Source: Neoceratodus forsteri
Taxonomy: Eukaryota; Chordata; Ceratodontiformes; Ceratodontidae
Length of the DNA: 64,000 nt
Reading direction: 5' to 3'
Assembly (NCBI GenBank): GCA_016271365.2
Contig: CM057449.1
Location: 1,568,062,501 to 1,568,126,500 of the forward strand
This document shows positions 44,800-56,092 of the stretch, one piece after another. How positions within the stretch are numbered: position 1 is the first letter of the stretch; the number at the start of each line of letters is the position of its first letter. The translations under genes were made by a program, and so were the position numbers. The notes below the pieces were generated by a model that searched no databases, was not told the origin of the DNA, and was given only the letters and a program-made list of their open reading frames with translations.

Positions 44800-46185
44800 A
44801 TAGACTTTACAGCTGATTCAAGAACTTTTTCTGAAAATTGTATGAAAACACTATGTATAGGGTTGTACATACAGTATTATGAGGCTTATCACTAACAACC
44901 TTTTTATTATTCTTTACAAATGCTCAGGAGCCCATTTCCTAACCCCCATTTCATCTCAGTGTCTGTATTGTTCACATTCTATCAGCCATCATCTTTGTAA
45001 GTATATCTCTACATGTTTTTAGGTGCTATCATAACTTTACCTAGATATTTTTTACAACACATCTTGATTACAATTATGGTATGAACTACATAATGGTTCG
45101 TCTCCTACTAGCTGTTTGAAAATGTGACCAGTCCCTCATTTCCAATTGTCCATGGTATCACTAGTTCCCACACTGAGGCACATCTACGTGGTAGCTCCCT
45201 TCCCCCCATATGTACAAAATCAAAGTTACCATATTCATTGTTGTACTCCTTAGTATGTTCTTTGCATCTTATTGCTATTCCTTTCACCCTCACCCACCCC
45301 GAGATAAGTGACAACAACCTTCTATAGTATTCAGATGTTAGGATATGGCAATGTTAAACCCCAGTATAGAGGGATTAGAAATGGGCCAGTATGTGAGGAA
45401 TCCTCCTGCATACGTTATATACTTTGTCAACAATATGACTCACACAGCAACTGAATGTACTGATAGTATCCACTACTATTAAACACTGGCTCCTGTCAGC
45501 CTTGTTCTAGTTCTTAGACTGCATCTACCATTTCCAAGGAAACTTTGAAATAGGCTAGGTAGGAGCAGGCAGTTTTTTTGCCTTCTGACACATATTGGAG
45601 CAGTGGTGCAATGACATCATAACATTATGTGTGTATGTGTGCCCTACCCCGTGTGATGGCATCAGCCCAGCAGTAAGCTTTAAAAACTCCACGAAATGAC
45701 AGGTTAGCACTCTTGTTTATTGGTAGGCAGGGCACTATGTTGGAGGAAACCCTAGTATGGGTAAGTTTGGTGCCTCAGTTGGCACTACTTAGTTTACATT
45801 ATATTGATTATTCTTTGAAAAAAAAACGACATTATTGCAACAGTTATGGTACCTTAACGCTATAAAAGTAGGGAAATGTGGTGTTAGGGTTTCTCATCCT
45901 AATGCCCACCATCCTCAAGCAGCAAAAGAAAAAAAAACTTTAGGGTTTGGGGTCTTTGTAGTCTCCTTTACAGACTTTTTCCCTACCTCTCTAGAGCTGC
46001 TTGTCTAGCAGTTGCTAGCAGCACCCTCCTGCCTTTCCTCTTTTTATGGAGCCCTAGTGTTACAGTCTGGTTGTGAATCAGTCCTATACAGAATAAAAAC
46101 TCTTTATCATAGAACTGGGCATTTTGAAGCCATTGCCCACCCCAGAGACCACCACTGTGTAGTTCTTTCAATACTGCATTGGCCC
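44800..46185. other. No gene recognised; may include 5' part of hAT element
   Basis: No motif of a BED zinc finger or of a transposon end could be placed. Short ORFs here have no features. The hAT transposase text begins at about 46190, so its upstream sequence, including the 5' terminal repeat, should lie in this interval if present. Confidence 0.35.
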
Positions 46186-46734
46186 TCATTTGAAGCAGGT
46201 TCACATAAATACAGATATATGGACCAGCAGTCAAGCAATTGACTATATGACTGTTACAGCTCATTGGGCAAGTTTTCACTCAGACAGTAATAATCTCCAC
46301 TCAACCGTAAACAGTAGGAAGCATGCTATATTATGTGTCACCACTTTTGAGGAAAACCACATTGTTGTGAATATTTAGCAGGAGCTGCAAAATCAGTTCC
46401 AGAAATGGCTTACTCCATATTCCTTATCTCCACAGTTCATAGTGTCAGACAATGGTGCCAACATAGTCAAAGCTTTTAGAGATGGCAACTACCAACACAT
46501 ACCTTGATTTGCACATTGCTTAAGTCTTCTCATCCATAGTTTCTTAAATGGAAACAGAAATGCTGAACACCTGTTGGGTCTTGCTAAGAAAATATCTGGG
46601 CATTTCAGCCACTCTGTAAAAGCACAAAAAATCCTGAAGGGGATGCAGAGGTCAAACAACTTACATTACATACATTAAAGCAGGAAGTTCCAACCAACTG
46701 AAATTAAATATTTTACATGTTGGAAAGGCTTCTT

Positions 46735-47374
46735 TTTTTTCAGCTCTATTTATTCACCTACCTACTGGACTCTTTCTGGTGTGGACACTCGGTGCAGCTT
46801 CTCCCATCCACACGAAGCCTCCAGCTGCCCAACTCTCCGGTTGGACCCTTCTCCTCTTTGCCTTTCCTGGCCATACACCTTCCCCCAGCTCTGAGCCATC
46901 CAGAGCGGGACCACCAAACTCCTCCTGGTGCTCTAGCTACAATCTAGTAGAGCAACCAGGGACTTGGAGGGAGAACCAGATGTGGGGGCTGGGAAGCCTA
47001 GTGTTGGACATGCAGCCAACCACTGATTCCGCCTTTGCTTACCAGCAGGCAGAGATGTTTTCTAGGTTACACCCCTATGGCACAGTCATGCAATGATGAC
47101 AGCATGTGGAGGATGCACTCCCGCCTCTTCCTGCAGTCGCCCACCACCGCCATCCCCATTGGCTGCCCTGATATGTGTGAAGCACCCCCAGCTACTGCTA
47201 GGAGCCACCACTATATGGGGAATCCCCCAGAACCCACCCCAAGAGAGGAGAACAGTCCTCTGGATGCTCAATCCTCTCCTCTCCCTGTTGACCCCCAGTG
47301 GCCCTTGTCGCCAGCATGGTGTGAGGTGTAGTGTCCAATGCCTCAACCCTCAGTGCCACCAGGCTGGCTTGGAC
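46735..47374 (-). mobile_element. Retroposed poly(A) sequence (processed pseudogene or SINE-like)
   Basis: It is flanked by a 9-bp duplication, AGGCTTCTT, at 46726-46734 and 47375-47383. On the minus strand it ends GTGAATAAATAGAGCTGAAA, a polyadenylation signal followed about 10 bases later by a run of A (T-run at 46733-46740 on the plus strand). These are marks of target-primed reverse transcription of a polyadenylated RNA. The 640 bp are GC-rich and lack a long ORF or a tRNA head, so a 3' UTR fragment of an mRNA is likely. The source gene is not recognised. Confidence 0.75.
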
Positions 47375-47949
47375 AGGCTTCTTAAATAGAAAAAAGCTGC
47401 ACATGACTACACCATGCAGAATCAAATAAGTAAAGTAGACATCATGCTCATTTCCAGCAGCTGGACTCTATTCAAATCTTTGGTCACCTTAATGGAGTAA
47501 TTTAAGGCGGCCATACATGATGTCAGTGTGGACAGTGCAACTCTGAGTCAAATGCTACCTCATATCAGATTTCTTCATATTTTACTTGATGAAATAAAGA
47601 AAGACTTGCAGTCAAAAGAAGACACCACCGCTGTTATGCTGGCAGATGACTTGAGTCTCAGACTGTTGACTGATCAAAGACAAAATGCCATGTTTAAGAA
47701 TGACACCTATGTGTTGGCTACATTGCTAGATCTCCACTTTAAGTGGAACATTGAAGCCATCCTTTCTGCAGGGGAAGACATTGAGTATTGGAGAGATCTT
47801 CTGCTAACTACATGTGACATTGCCCTACCAACATCATTAATTGATGTAAAACCTTCCAAGCCATCAGAGTGCACCTCTGGTTCAGACAATAGCACATCTA
47901 TCAATTAATCACAATCACCAGTGTCATCAGTGAAGGAAAGGACATCTAC

Positions 47950-49233
47950 AAGGGGTGTGCAAATACCTTACTTCAAATATTCAGCCAAATATTCTACTCA
48001 GGGGCCCAAACATTTGGGTATTCATTATTTGTATTTGGGGAGAGGGGGATTTAATTAAAAAAAGGAAAATTAAGTCCCCAACCCTCCTCCCCAGCCCAAA
48101 TCATTAAAGCAAAGCCCCCCCAAAGTCATAAAATCCCTGGTGTCTAGTGGTTCCCCCCCCACCAGATGACCATTATGGTCCCAATGTTAAAAAAACAGCA
48201 TTTAAATAATTGTCCTCCCTGGTGTCTAGTAAACCCCCCCTCCCTATCCCCAATCCCCTTAGTAAAGCATTTTTCCCTCAGTAATTCCCTGGTGTCTAGT
48301 GGACCCCCCGCCCTGGCAGGTAGTCCCACACCACCCTGGTCTCCCCATCCCAACCCTGAGCGGGTGACCAGCACAACCCTCCTCTCTCCTTCATGGCTGG
48401 CCACCCACTGAGCTGTCAGTGAATGAGTGCATGCTTGTACAAGCACATGCTCATTCCTACATTCCAACTCACACTCACTGGCAGTATATTCACATGCTGT
48501 GGTGTAGCAGACAAGAGCAGAGGGCTATTCTGGTGGATTGTAGAGGGTTAGGATGGGGGAACTGCATGGTGGACCCCCCGGAGGGTCCACCACCTCATTC
48601 CCCCATCCCATCCCCCCACCAGTCACCTGAACAGCCTTCTGCTCTTGCCTCCTGCCCCACAGAGTATGAGTGGCAATGCTATCAGTGAGTGGGAGCAGTC
48701 AATGAATGAGCGCATGCTTGTACAAGCATGCACTCATTCATTGACAGCTCAGTGGGGGAGAGAGAGATGGGCTGTGCTGGTCGCTCACTTGGGATCGGGA
48801 TGAGGGAGCAGGGTGGTGGGACACTACCTGCCAGGGTGAGGAGGGCCCACTAGACACCAGGTAATTACTGAGGGAAAAATGTTTTACTAAGGGGATCGCG
48901 GATGGTGGGGGCCACTAGATACCAAGGAGGGAAAATGTTTTAATTGTTTTTTCGTTTTGTTTTGTTTTTTTACATTGGGACCGCAATTGTCAGATGGGGG
49001 TGGGGAACCACTAAACTCCCAGGATTTTATGACTTGGGGGACTTGGATTTAGTGATTTGGGCTAGGGAGGAGTGTGGTGGACTGTTTCTTTTTCTTTTTT
49101 CTTTTTTTGTAAATAGCATTTTCCGAATAGCAGGGCACGAATAGTGCTACTATTCATTATTTGTGATTCTAATTTTGAATAGCGTATTATTCATGGTATT
49201 CAGAAAATGATATTCATTACTCGCACACCCCTA
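47950..49233. mobile_element. hAT MITE, 1284 bp, palindromic, 8-bp target duplication
   Basis: The left end is AAGGGGTGTGC and the right end GCACACCCCTA. ACATCTAC is duplicated on both sides (47942-47949 and 49234-49241). Inside, CCCTGGTGTCTAGTGG with CCCGCCCTGGCAGGTAGT (48286-48324) reappears inverted near 48816-48862. GAATGAGTGCATGCTTGTAC and GTACAAGCATGCACTCATTC form a further inverted pair (48420 and 48718). It encodes no transposase. The excised hAT transposase text is continuous across the duplication. Confidence 0.93.
48130..48440. repeat. Minisatellite core shared with the 10346-13985 element
   Basis: Units beginning CCCTGGTGTCTAGT recur at about 48136, 48219 and 48289, with the same following text (CCCCTCCCTATCCC) as the unit at about 11183-11215. 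The further text CAACCCTCCTCTCTCC and GGCTGGCCACC matches 13460-13490. The two host elements have different termini. Confidence 0.78.
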
Positions 49234-49785
49234 ACATCTACAGCTACTTCTCAGGCACCCAATATTCAGGGTCAGAAAGGCAGATCAGTTGCAGCTGGTT
49301 CATCTGCCAGGCTGGTAATTGTCTTATGCAGCACAATGATCCTGGAATACTTTGCCAACTATACTGTGATTGGTCTCAAGGAAGATCCATTACTCTATTG
49401 GAAACAGAAGAGAACAATATGGCCAGATCTAGCAAATCTTGCAATAATGTACCTCAGCTGTCCACCTTCAAGCATGTATTCAGAACACATATTTAGTGCA
49501 GCTGGAGGAATAGTCACTGACCACAGAACACCGCTAAGTCCTGCAAATGTGGAATGCTTACATTTCGCAGAATGAATGCTGACAATTTCCCAGTTGTCCC
49601 AAACACTGAACTAAGCAAGTCTGACCCTATACATGAATAACAGCCTGCAGTGATATTGAATATGATGACTAGGCTGTGTACGAAACAAATGGAACCATCA
49701 CCACTGCCACCATTTCAGCAACATGTACCGCACTAGTACTACTATTAGTTGTTTTTTGTCAGTCATCAGTTTATATTATGTAAGT

Positions 49786-49885
49786 TTGATCGATGCCCAC
49801 CATGAGTATAGTTTCTGGAAACAGCAACAGCTTTACTCAGAGCAGCTGTGCCTCTCGTACAAACCTCATCAATGCCCACCTTTGG
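49786..49885. repeat. Start of 82-bp minisatellite, cut by CR1
   Basis: The unit CGATGCCCACCATGAGTATA, TTTCTGGAAACAGCAACAG, GAGCAGCTGTGCCTCTCGTA continues at 55079 after the CR1. The junction CCACCTTTGGTGTA (49871-49885) joins in phase to CTATAATTTTTGAAAAC (55079). Confidence 0.8.
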
Positions 49886-50169
49886 TGTAGAAACATAGAA
49901 TTTAACATCAGATAAAGACTACTTGGCCAATCCAGTCTGCCCATTTTCCCTACCTACTGTAATACCATAGACCCTACTTGATCTCTGGCTTAGCCCTCCC
50001 TTCCTTAATGACTAAGGTTCCTTTATGCCTATCCCATGCATTCTTGAATCCTGCCACAGCTTTTGCTTCCACCACCTCTGCTGGAAGGCTGTTCCAGGCA
50101 TCCACTACTCTCTCTGTGAAGAACTACTTCCTTACATTTCCCCTGAGTCTACCCCCCACCACCTCTCCT

Positions 50170-50545
50170 CTGGAACGCACTCCCAATAAATCTCCAGGAG
50201 TGTAACTCATTAGGGGGGATTTAAAAGTGGACTAAAGAACCACCTGCTGGAGCTAAACCAATGCACTTGCCACCGTTGATATCTCTTCTTTGTACCTTTT
50301 GAGTCAAATAAATCTGTCAGTGAGTGGGTGTATTCACAAATATATTTAAGTGTATTAACAAATGTTGCTAATTGTCGTACATTGTTAATTGTTCTCCTTT
50401 CTATGTGATGTGTAAAATATTATTTATGAAATTCTGCAAATGTTGTATTTCAAAGTATCTGTAATTAATTCAGGGTTGCCCCTGAAAAAGAGACTGTTAC
50501 TGGACTCAGCAGGCCTATCCAGTTACCAAAATGAAATAAATAAAT
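50170..50545 (+). mobile_element. LINE 3' fragment inserted in the CR1
   Basis: The plus strand reads WNALPINLQE and then FKSGLKNHLLELNQCTCHR, the C-terminus of a LINE ORF2 of L2/RTE-like kind. It ends GTTACTGGACTCAGCAGGCC, CCAGTTACC, then AAATGAAATAAATAAATT. CR1 text lies on both sides in opposite orientation. About 300 bp of CR1 seem missing at the site, so a deletion accompanied the insertion. Confidence 0.72.
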
Positions 50546-51372
50546 TGTCACACTGCTGGCCACTTTCAGATCATCAGATATGATAACACCTAGATCTCTT
50601 TCCTGCTTGGGCGTCACCAGTACCACTCCCCCATTGTGTGCTCTGATCCTGAGTTCCTACACCCCAAGTGTATGATTTTGCTTTTTTTTTGCATTGAAAC
50701 TTAGTTGCCACTTTCTAGACCACCCCTCAAGCTTACCAAGATCTCTATTCATTTTATCCACCACCCCCTGGAGTGTCAACTCTATTGCAGATTTTTTTGT
50801 CATCTGCAAAAAGACATACATTCCCTTCTAGTCCCTTATAAAGATATGGAAGATGACAGGTCCCAGTACTGATCCTTCTGGCATCCTGATAGTCACCCTC
50901 CCTTCCTTGGAGGGAACTCCACTTACCACTACCCTCTGTCGACTGGCCTCCAACCAACTTCTTACCCAGTTTATCACTTTTAGTCCCACTCCTAGGCTGC
51001 CCAGCTTGTTTATGAGTCTCCTATGTGGAACAGTGTTGAAGACCTTACTGAAATCTAGGTAGGCAACATCCACCACTTCACCCTGATCTACTTCCCTGGT
51101 TACCCAGTCAAAGAAATCTATAAGATGTATTTGACATGACCAGGGACACTGGTTTACCGGGATTGAGAAAGGGCATATTCCGTTTTGCACATTGTAAAAA
51201 ATGGTATTGTCACCGGTGTCTGCTAAGCCAAAATCTGGTTTTACCGGTGTTTGGTTTTGTGTACTTTATTTAACAACTTTTATCTCTGCTAACATGCATT
51301 TTAGCAATTTTAACCTCCACTATTACACATCCTTCCATCCTTGTACCAATTTTAAGTTATTTTAGGTACAAG

Positions 51373-51720
51373 ATGTGATAGCAGCAGCAGCAACACTACA
51401 GCCTCTGTCCCTAAGGTGTGATGGAAGCAGTACTACGGCACCCATCCCTCTGGTGTGACAGAAGCAGCAGCACTATGGCCCCCCATCCCTTAGGTGTGAT
51501 GGCAGCAGTACTACGGTCATCATTCCTCATGTGTGATGGCAGTATCAGCACTATGGCCCCCATCCCTCAGGTGGGACGGCAGCAGGCCTACATTCCCCAT
51601 CCACCAGTAGTGATGACAGAAGCACTACCTCACCCACCCCTTCGGTGTGATGGCAGTAGCAACAATGCAGTACACATCCCTCTGGGGTGATGGCAGTAGT
51701 GACAGCACTATGATCCCCTT
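51373..51720. repeat. Minisatellite, 37-40-bp unit, about nine units
   Basis: Units start GGTGTGATGG-AGCAG and pass through CACTATGGCCCCCATCCCT. Start points are near 51416, 51453, 51494, 51531 and so on. It lies in the left third of the hAT element, as minisatellites do in the other hAT elements of this window. Confidence 0.82.
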
Positions 51721-53144
51721 TCAACACTCACACCCCACATGTACAAGTTACAATTGACTTGATCTCTTTGCTTGTTAGAACTCAGATGTGAATTAATCTG
51801 AACCATCACCGCTAAGGTGGACTACCTTTTTTTTCCTATCTAAAATTTAACTGCCTGAATTGGATATCTGCCTGTGACACCACTGACCAGGGTCAGGGTG
51901 TTGTAGGGCCAGCTGGTGGGTGAAGGCTTGAGTGTCCAATGACCACTTACCTTCTCCTGGGAGGGAGGGTGGGTTCATGGCTCAGCATTTTCTGGCCCAT
52001 GGTGGAGGCCAGAGGCATGACAACACATCAGTCCTCATTGCGGGAGGAGTGTGACGGATGTCAGCTTGTGCCTTGACATCATGTAGCCTGTCAAGCTCCC
52101 AAGAAAATGGGAAAACACCCTCTGGCCAACCGAAGGATGGCTACTGGTCCCGCCATACACCAGAAGCCCCAGACATGTGTCCGTTCTGACCCCCAACATG
52201 CCCAAGATACACAGGAAGCTCTTTGGGGCAATTCTCCACCCCTGGTAGCCTCCCACAGGGGTAGGGGCCTACTCAATTAAGGGTTACTTTGGGTTACCTG
52301 GTAGCACAGCAGTAAGGATCAGTGGATAGTGGTCGGGACTCAGCAGCAGTGGTAGGGGGTCTTGGCAGGCCTGAAGGAGTGGATGGCCAGGGGGTAGGAG
52401 GGGAGAAAAACTGCTTGAATTTGCTTCTTTGAAATAAAGTGTTTTCACCTAAAAAATCCACAAGTGATTAGTGGAGGACCTTCAAATGCATTCATGCATC
52501 TCCCAGACATGTGGATGCTTTTTTTTTCTACTTGGTGTCATTAAAAGGGTGTCTCCCAGTTTTCATGTCTTTGTTCAGATGTGAATTGAGCACTTCTCTG
52601 CCCACCTGCATCATACAGCCCCTGGGGTCTTACCATCTGTATGTCACTGAATGTGCTTTCAAAATCCACTGACCAAACATAAGTACTCTTAAATACTTAA
52701 CATTTGCTTTTTGTTGAAGCAGTCTATCAGAAAACATTTTGTTGTCACAGAGACAGAACCAGTAGGTGGAAGAAAAGGTGCAAATGATCCAATTCACCTA
52801 AATGGGGTGCTAACTGTGAAGTCTTTTCATAAGCAGTAAGGCAGTTTCTTCTTTGTGAACATACTTTCATTCAGACTAGTTTTCATTCAAACAACTGAGG
52901 ATTTTGGATGGCCCTACTGATTATAAACTTGAATAAGTTAGTTGGTAACAGTGATCCTCGCGTTGCAATCTACAGCCTAGATGCTCATATGAAAGAATAC
53001 AATAAAACCCTGGCTAAAAACAAGCTTATAAAACATATGTGAATATTTATCTTTACCTATACAGAATCATTGCAGCCCAAGTAAAACTCAAGTAAATTAC
53101 ATAGTACCCTGACTACTATTCTATGATGTAGTAAACATATATTG

Positions 53145-53335
53145 GTATTTTTTATATTCTTGTAAAGCAGGTAAGGCCCACTAGGCAGAACTGTCTGTTT
53201 TAAGGAGTGACCTAGAAGCACTTGGGAGGATAAGTGACTTGCTTGGATGCAAGTGGAGGTTGTAGTACTCAAACCCAAGTCTGCTGGATGTACCCAGTTC
53301 AATCACCATTTGTTACTCTAACCACTAAACATGGG
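53145..53335 (-). mobile_element. CORE-SINE (MIR-like) fragment
   Basis: On the minus strand: TTTAGTGGTTAGAGTAACA (tRNA-like A box), CTTGGGTTTGAGTACTACAA (B box region), and then CAAGCAAGTCACTTATCCTC, the conserved core motif of MIR/CORE-SINEs. The tail TGGGCCTTACCTGCTTTACA follows. It is inside the hAT element at 51141-54191 and is older or younger than it by unknown order. Confidence 0.72.
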
Positions 53336-53439
53336 TGGTTAAACTGAATGGCTGATTACACAAAGCAGCAGGGTGATTTCCTTACTGTTTCTATACTCAG
53401 CAAAGCAGAAAGAATGCAAAGCACAACAGCATTCATTTT

Positions 53440-54060
53440 AAGATGCTGAAATCTGGATCAGCCCACTGGTGCTGCAGTAGCACTATTGCTTGCAATGCCA
53501 GTGACCCAGGGTCAGAAGCAAACTCGGGTTGCTGGAGGTCTGGCCAGGGGAGTAGGATCGAGCACCTGGGGGACCGCTCTCCTCCTCTGGGGAGGGTGGG
53601 CTGCAGGTCCTGCTTCTTTACCAGCACTAGTGTGACCACGGGTGGTGGTGCAATGGTGCTGCAGAGTGATCAGGAGGGGAAGACGCTAGCCAGGATCTGG
53701 ATCAGTGGCATGTCTCTATGTGACCTACCTCCTTGGATCTCTAGTGCCAGTGCCCTCAGGGACAGAGACCAGAAAATCAGGAACAATCACCCACATTGGC
53801 CACTGGCGGAAGGGACCCAGGTGACCCAGACTTCATAACCAGGCTCCATGAGGGACCCACTGGGCTGTACGACACACACTAAGGGGTGTGGAGGGGTGAC
53901 TTGGGTCCCTCCTTCCCACCTGGGGGTACAACCCAGGCAGGACAGGGGCAGACCCACAGGAGCTCCTGAGCATTACCTGGGGGTGAAGCTAGGGGATACA
54001 AATGCTGTGAGAAGGGGACATAGAAAGAGAAAATAAACCAAATTTAAAAAGATACTGAAA
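53440..54060. other. GC-rich inner part of the hAT element
   Basis: GC-rich text with a 131-codon plus frame (53443-53838) that shows no domain. GAACTCGGGTTGC-like and GGACAGGGGCAGACC phrases do not match anything I recognise. It may be tandem-repeat-derived or captured host sequence. Confidence 0.35.
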
Positions 54061-55078
54061 TCTTAGAGATTCCGTGCAGTGACATGCAATTTCCGTGAGG
54101 CACCGGTACAAGAATTCAAAATCCGCAAACCAAGTAGGATTCCGTGATTGTTACCGGTGTTACCGGTAAAAATGGAAAACCAGGGACCCTGGACATGACC
54201 TTCCCCTAGTGAATCCATGCTGCTATCAAAGGATCTTGTAAACCACTGGATTTAAGATATTCCACAATCCTTTCTTTCAGTGCAATTCCATTATTTTCCC
54301 CACAACCCAAGTCAGCCTGACTGGCCTGTAATTGCCAACCTCCTCCCTTCTCCCACTTTTGTGAAGTGGCACTAAATCTGCCCTCCTCCAGTCCTCCAGG
54401 ACCACTCCTGTTTTCAGTGAGTGGTTGAATAGGACTGTCAGAGGTGCAATCAGCTCCTCTTTGAGCTCCCTCAAAAACCTTGGATGTATCCCATCTGGCC
54501 CCATTGCCTTGTCCACCTTATGATTTGCAAGTTCTTTTAGGACTATCTCTCTCTCTCCTCTGTAAATAGACTAGTGTCCACAGCCCTTCCTTTGATGCCC
54601 CTGACACAAATCTGTGGTTCTTCACCCTCCCTTTCATTTGTGAAAACTGAACAAAAATAATTATTCAGGATGTTTGATTTTTCCTTGTCCCCTTTCACAC
54701 AATCCCCCCCTTCCCTTGGGTGAACAGTTCATGTCTCCCTGATTCCTTCTGCCACCCCGGGTCTCAGCTAGTTTAAATGCTTTCCAACATAGCATTTAAA
54801 CCATCCACTGAGGACTGTGGCTACCCTCTTGGATGGATGCAGGCTATCTCCCCTGTATAGGCCTTTATCTCTCCAGGTGGGACCCCAGTCTCAAATGAAG
54901 TCAAAACCTCCTCTTTGCACCAATCCTTCAACCACTAGTTGAAGCTCTTGATACGGAGTACCCTACCTTCCCCTTTGTCATAGACAGGCAACACCTCAGA
55001 AAATGCCACTAAGCAAAGGTACCTGCCTATGATCCTTCCCCAATTCCCTGAACTCCTCCAGCACTTTCCTAACCTCAT

Positions 55079-55562
55079 CCCTATAATTTTTGAAAACAGC
55101 AGCAGGCTTGCTAAGAGCAGCTGTGCCTTTCATACCTACCTCAGCAATGCCCACCATAGGTATAATTTTTGGAAACAGCAGCAGGCTCACAGCAGCTGCA
55201 CCTCTCATACCTGTCTCAGCTATCCTGCCATGGGTATAATATATGGAAACAGCAGCAGGCTCGCTAAGAGCAGCTGTGCCTCTCATACCTGCCTCAGCAT
55301 TGCCTGCCATGGGTATCATTTTTGGAAACAGCAGCAGGCTGAATCAGAGCAGCTGCATCTCTCATACCTACCTCAGAAATGCCAACCATTGATATAATTT
55401 TTTGGACACAGCAGCAAGCTCACTAATAGCATCTGGGCTTCTTGTACCTGCTTGAGCAATGCCCGCCACGGGTATAATTTTTGGAAACAGCAGCAGGCTC
55501 GCAAAGAGCAGCTATGCCTCTCACACCTGCCTCAGCAATGCCCCCATGGGTATAATGGCTGG
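55079..55562. repeat. Minisatellite of about 82 bp, hAT 3' region
   Basis: Five to six units of GGGTATAATTTTTGGAAACA, GCAGCAGGCTCGCTAAGAGC, AGCTGTGCCTCTCATACCTG and CCTCAGCAATGCCCACCAT. It continues the array that starts at 49786. Unit lengths vary by small indels (one unit lacks the GCTAAGAG segment near 55190). Confidence 0.88.
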
Positions 55563-55599
55563 GGGCACCTAAAACACAGTGTAATATTCAACAAAAAAA

Positions 55600-55785
55600 T
55601 GGTCTTCACGTGAGTTTTGTTATGGTCAGGATCGGGTAATTGGGTAGTAGAACAGGTCGAGCAGTAACTACCTGACTACTCGTTTTTCATCCAGGCATTT
55701 TTGGGGTACTTTTGATGTACCCATGGATAGTCTTGGGGGTCGAGTATTTTAGTACCCGCCCATATCTATTGTGCAGCATTGCTAA
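55600..55785. mobile_element. Putative 3' end of the hAT element
   Basis: CGGGTAATTGGGTAGTAGAA, GTACCCATGGATAG and AGTACCCGCCCATATCTA resemble hAT termini of the type that ends TACCCG-CCCATCTCTA. The matching 5' end was not found upstream of 46190, so the terminus is provisional. Confidence 0.5.
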
Positions 55786-56092
55786 TCTATATTATAGACG
55801 TGCAACCTGATGATCTTATTATGTTGACATTTAAATGTTGTTTGTGTTTATAATGGATTGCTTTTTTTTCCATGTAAATGTTATTGGAACATATTTATCT
55901 ACTTTGTAAAAGCCAATTGACTGAATCAGTAAAATTAAACGTTAACCGTACATGGTCACTGTAGTTCCCAGTTCATAGCTTTAAAATATAAATCAAATGA
56001 GGACCAAGAAAAATCTTACCTACTCCAACAACCTCAAACTATGGTTATATGTGAAATGTGGAAAAAAAATATTACAACTTATTTAGCAAACT

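Larger units (their letters stand above)
40330..44800 (+). mobile_element. Penelope-like element with nested insertions
   Basis: The coding text of a Penelope-like element can be followed through the whole interval: N-terminal region at about 40330-41060, RT at 41180-41795 and 42335-42720, C-terminal RT/linker at 43153-43690, GIY-YIG at 44215-44255 and 44500-44790. Insertions at 41793-42334, 42721-43152, 43705-43846, 43854-44200 and about 44256-44495 each fall inside this text. These elements use a GIY-YIG nuclease and an RT related to telomerase. No pseudo-LTR was recognised at the outer ends. Confidence 0.85.
46190..49575 (+). pseudogene. hAT transposase (ZBED-like), split into three
   Basis: Segment 1 (46190-46734): VHINTDIWTSSQAIDYMTVT, TAHWASF, RKHAILCVTTFEENHIVVNI, FIVSDNGANIVKAF and MLERLL. 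Segment 2 (47384-47949): KKAAHDYTMQNQISK, SSSWTLFKSLVTLME, DSATLSQMLPHIRFLHILLD and TYVLATLLDLHFKWN. Segment 3 (49234-49575): DPLLYWKQKRTIWPDLANLA and MYLSCPPSSMYSEHIFSAAG, the hAT C-terminal dimerisation domain. The D of the catalytic core near SDNGAN is visible; other catalytic residues cannot be fixed. Stops at 46376, 46504 and 47906 and the two insertions make it inactive. The N-terminal BED finger is not recognised. Confidence 0.9.
51141..54191. mobile_element. hAT transposon, 3.05 kb, non-autonomous, 8-bp target duplication
   Basis: The left end is CAGGGACACTGGTTTACCGG and the right end is GGAAAACCAGGGACCCTG, inverted repeats differing at few positions. GACATGAC is duplicated at 51133-51140 and 54192-54199. 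The motif ACCGGTGTT appears subterminally on both sides (about 51211, 51245, 54150, 54161) and may be a transposase-binding site. No transposase frame survives. The CR1 RT reads through once it is removed (RLIDFFDW joins text at 54200). Confidence 0.93.
49886..55078 (-). mobile_element. CR1-type LINE inserted in the hAT element
   Basis: On the minus strand the order is esterase part of ORF1 (55078-54780), ORF2 from the RT N-terminus (54650-54193), interrupted by a hAT at 51141-54191, RT (51132-50750), and 3' UTR (50546-50700 and 49886-50165). Landmarks: VLEEFRELGKDHRQVPLLSG (55085-55000), KAMGPDGIHPRFLRELKEEL (54515 on), VLEDWRRADLVPLHKSG, DFSKVFNTVPHRRLINK, MPEGSVLGPVIFHIF and CLFADDKKICNRVDT. 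The endonuclease is absent between 54650 and 54780, an internal deletion. The 3' end at 49886-49950 has the reverse of GACTGGATTGGCCAAGTAGT and GTTTC. Confidence 0.88.

Noticed and set aside
53443..53838. 131-codon ORF as a host exon or transposase remnant
   Set aside because: No transposase or conserved motif; it is in the inside of a non-autonomous hAT element and GC-rich sequence makes long frames likely by chance.
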